NCBI RefSeq assembly: GCF_002959895.1
Contig: NZ_PPDD01000009.1
Location: forward strand, 124,001-188,000
Source: Veillonella infantium
Lineage (GTDB): Bacteria; Bacillota; Negativicutes; Veillonellales; Veillonellaceae
Length of the DNA stretch: 64,000 nt
Direction of reading: 5' to 3'
Shown: piece after piece, positions 62,745 through 64,000 of the stretch
Layout: every line of letters starts with the position of its first letter
Position numbering within the stretch: the stretch's first letter is position 1
Program-made: the position numbers and the translations under genes
The notes under the pieces: model-generated
Seen by the model: the letters and a program-made list of their open reading frames with translations, nothing else
The model's database searches: none
What the model was told of the DNA's origin: nothing

Positions 62745-63875
62745 ATGTCTAAGATACATGGGGGCAATATATTTCAGTTTGCCCATGAACAACGAATTGA
62801 ACCATATGAGGTAGTCGACTTTAGCGCTAATATTAATCCCCTTGGACCTAGTCAACGTGGATTAGATGCATTAAATGCACAATTACGCTATATTTCTCAT
62901 TACCCTGATGCTACCAATGATGATGTATTAAATGCTATTGCTGATACATATGGAATGAATAAACATCAAATTATAGTTGGTAATGGTGCAGCCGAGCTAT
63001 TATATGCTATTTGCCGTTTACCTAGCTATACAGGTGCTTTTGTTCCAGCACCAGGGTTTTCTGAGTATAAAGAGGCTCTTGAAGCAAGTAAGATTCCTGT
63101 ACGTGATATTTTTTATCGACCTCGGGAAGATGATAATGGAAAACCTTATTTTGAGGTACCATATTTGGCATTAGAAACCTTTGCAGCTGAACTAAAAGGG
63201 CAAGATGGTCGCATCATTGTATTTTTAGGTAATCCTAATAATCCAGATGGTACATCACTTGATAAAGATCATATTCGCACTGTAGCGAGCATGTTGAAAG
63301 ATGCAAATAGCTTACTTGTTATAGATGAATCATTTATCGATTTTGTTGGTAATGATCCATTACAAGATAATGAGTATTCTATGCGCTCATTAGTAAATGA
63401 ATTTGATAATATCATCGTAGTTCATTCCTTCACAAAATTCTATGCTGTACCTGGTTTACGCATTGGTGCCGCTTTTGCTAACAAAACATTAATTACTCAA
63501 TTACAGCAATATATCCCTAGTTGGTCTGTAAATACATTAGCGCAAGCATATACAAAGGCTGCCTTGAATGATGTGGATTACATTAAGCGAACAAAACAAG
63601 AATTGAATGAAGAAAGAGCATTCATGTACAATGCATTAGATGCTTTAGAAGGAATCACTGTATATCCACCTTCAGCTAACTTTATTTTGTTCCAAGTTAA
63701 TCAAGAAGGAATTACAGCAAACTATATTAATGAAGAGCTGAAGAAATATAATATGATTGTGCGCAATTGTGACTCCTATGTAGGTTTAACTAATCACTGG
63801 GTACGCATTGCTATTAAAGATCACGAGACTAATATCAAACTAGTGGATAAACTGACAGATATTTTGAAAGTATAG
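62745..63875 (+). CDS. cobD: L-threonine-O-3-phosphate decarboxylase
   Basis: PLP enzyme that makes (R)-1-amino-2-propanol O-2-phosphate, the substrate of CbiB. The 376 residues resemble histidinol-phosphate aminotransferase: 'VVDFSANINPLGPSQRGLDA', 'VGNGAAELLYAICRLP', 'FLGNPNNPDGTSLD', 'VIDESFIDFVG' and 'VVHSFTKFYAVPGLRIGAAF', the last holding the Schiff-base Lys near residue 229. The pduX neighbour and the B12 operon support CobD rather than HisC. Confidence 0.93.
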   Translation: MSKIHGGNIFQFAHEQRIEPYEVVDFSANINPLGPSQRGLDALNAQLRYISHYPDATNDDVLNAIADTYGMNKHQIIVGNGAAELLYAICRLPSYTGAFVPAPGFSEYKEALEASKIPVRDIFYRPREDDNGKPYFEVPYLALETFAAELKGQDGRIIVFLGNPNNPDGTSLDKDHIRTVASMLKDANSLLVIDESFIDFVGNDPLQDNEYSMRSLVNEFDNIIVVHSFTKFYAVPGLRIGAAFANKTLITQLQQYIPSWSVNTLAQAYTKAALNDVDYIKRTKQELNEERAFMYNALDALEGITVYPPSANFILFQVNQEGITANYINEELKKYNMIVRNCDSYVGLTNHWVRIAIKDHETNIKLVDKLTDILKV

Positions 63876-63882
63876 GAAGATT

Positions 63883-64000
63883 ATGAAGACATTATATATT
63901 GTGCGCCATGGTGAAACTGATTGGAATAAAATGGGGAAATATCAAGGTATTACAGATGTTCCTCTCAATGAAAACGGTTTAAATCAAGCTAAAGCATGTG
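63883..64000 (+). CDS. cobC: Histidine phosphatase family protein, probable alpha-ribazole phosphatase (3' end outside window)
   Basis: Only the first 39 codons are present. 'TLYIVRHGETDWNKMGKYQG' has the RHGE phosphohistidine motif, and 'DVPLNENGLNQAKA' the second family motif. Histidine phosphatases include phosphoglycerate mutase and CobC, which dephosphorylates alpha-ribazole phosphate or cobalamin phosphate. The position as next gene in the cobalamin operon, 7 bases after cobD, favours CobC. GGAAG lies 6 bases before the ATG. Confidence 0.75.
   Translation, partial: MKTLYIVRHGETDWNKMGKYQGITDVPLNENGLNQAKAC

Noticed and set aside
1-64000. CRISPR array, prophage, insertion sequence or integron
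   Set aside because: No regularly spaced direct repeats, transposase, integrase or phage gene could be seen; gene order is that of a core chromosome.

Overview
This window is an ordinary, gene-dense stretch of bacterial chromosome from an AT-rich member of the Firmicutes/Bacillota, most probably a Veillonella-like Negativicute. The assignment is an inference. It rests on the low-GC codon use, Firmicute-type modules (PrpC/PrkC-PASTA/RsgA/Rpe, a CIRCE-controlled hrcA-grpE-dnaK-dnaJ operon, an rpsU-yqeY pair), the complete mutS-mutL-miaA neighbourhood, the DXP isoprenoid genes inside the rpsB-tsf-pyrH-frr-uppS-cdsA cluster, and a cobalamin-assembly operon of the kind found in B12-dependent anaerobes. 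Almost all genes lie on the + strand; only psiE, tpx and one unknown gene are on the - strand. I see no tRNA or rRNA gene, prophage, insertion sequence or CRISPR array.

Layout. 1-7740: end of fmt, a DUF116 membrane protein, two rRNA methyltransferases (rsmB, rlmN), a PP2C phosphatase with its PASTA kinase, rsgA and rpe, closed by a strong terminator. 7740-17725: a structured leader, then rpsB, tsf, pyrH, frr, a small unknown gene, uppS, cdsA, dxr, rseP, ispG and proS (translation, lipid carrier, phospholipid, isoprenoid and envelope-stress functions). 17726-28556: a PHP phosphoesterase, a P-loop/Asp23 fusion, miaB, mutS, mutL, a methyltransferase, miaA and a PLP lyase-like protein. 28557-33488: mnmA, lepA, hemW and a compact siroheme/4Fe-4S protein.

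33489-41826: an unusual non-coding region with a cloverleaf-like palindrome and repeated TTGACT boxes, then the heat-shock operon with prmA, rsmE, mtaB and a HIT protein. 41827-44993: rpsU, yqeY and a large glutamine synthetase preceded by a terminator in its leader. 44994-50759: - strand psiE and tpx, then a heterodimeric ABC exporter and an RNA methyltransferase. 50760-56760: a ChbG/HpnK-like deacetylase with a flippase-like membrane protein, PheB-like ACT protein, hom, thrB, htpX and ndk. 56761-64000: pduO, an unknown - strand gene, cobU, cobQ, cbiB, cobS, pduX, cobD and the start of a cobC-type phosphatase.

The genes mostly concern translation quality (rRNA and tRNA modification, ribosome recycling and rescue), mismatch repair, proteostasis, isoprenoid/envelope precursor supply, threonine synthesis and the late steps of adenosylcobalamin assembly. 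The B12 genes form a near-complete path from cobyrinic diamide to AdoCbl, including PduX and CobD, which make aminopropanol phosphate from threonine. No wholly new multi-gene system is evident. The best leads are regulatory or structural RNA elements (cloverleaf before hrcA, hairpin-bridged Shine-Dalgarno of lepA, terminators inside the leaders of the glutamine synthetase and chbG genes, hairpin array before mnmA) and several poorly characterised proteins.
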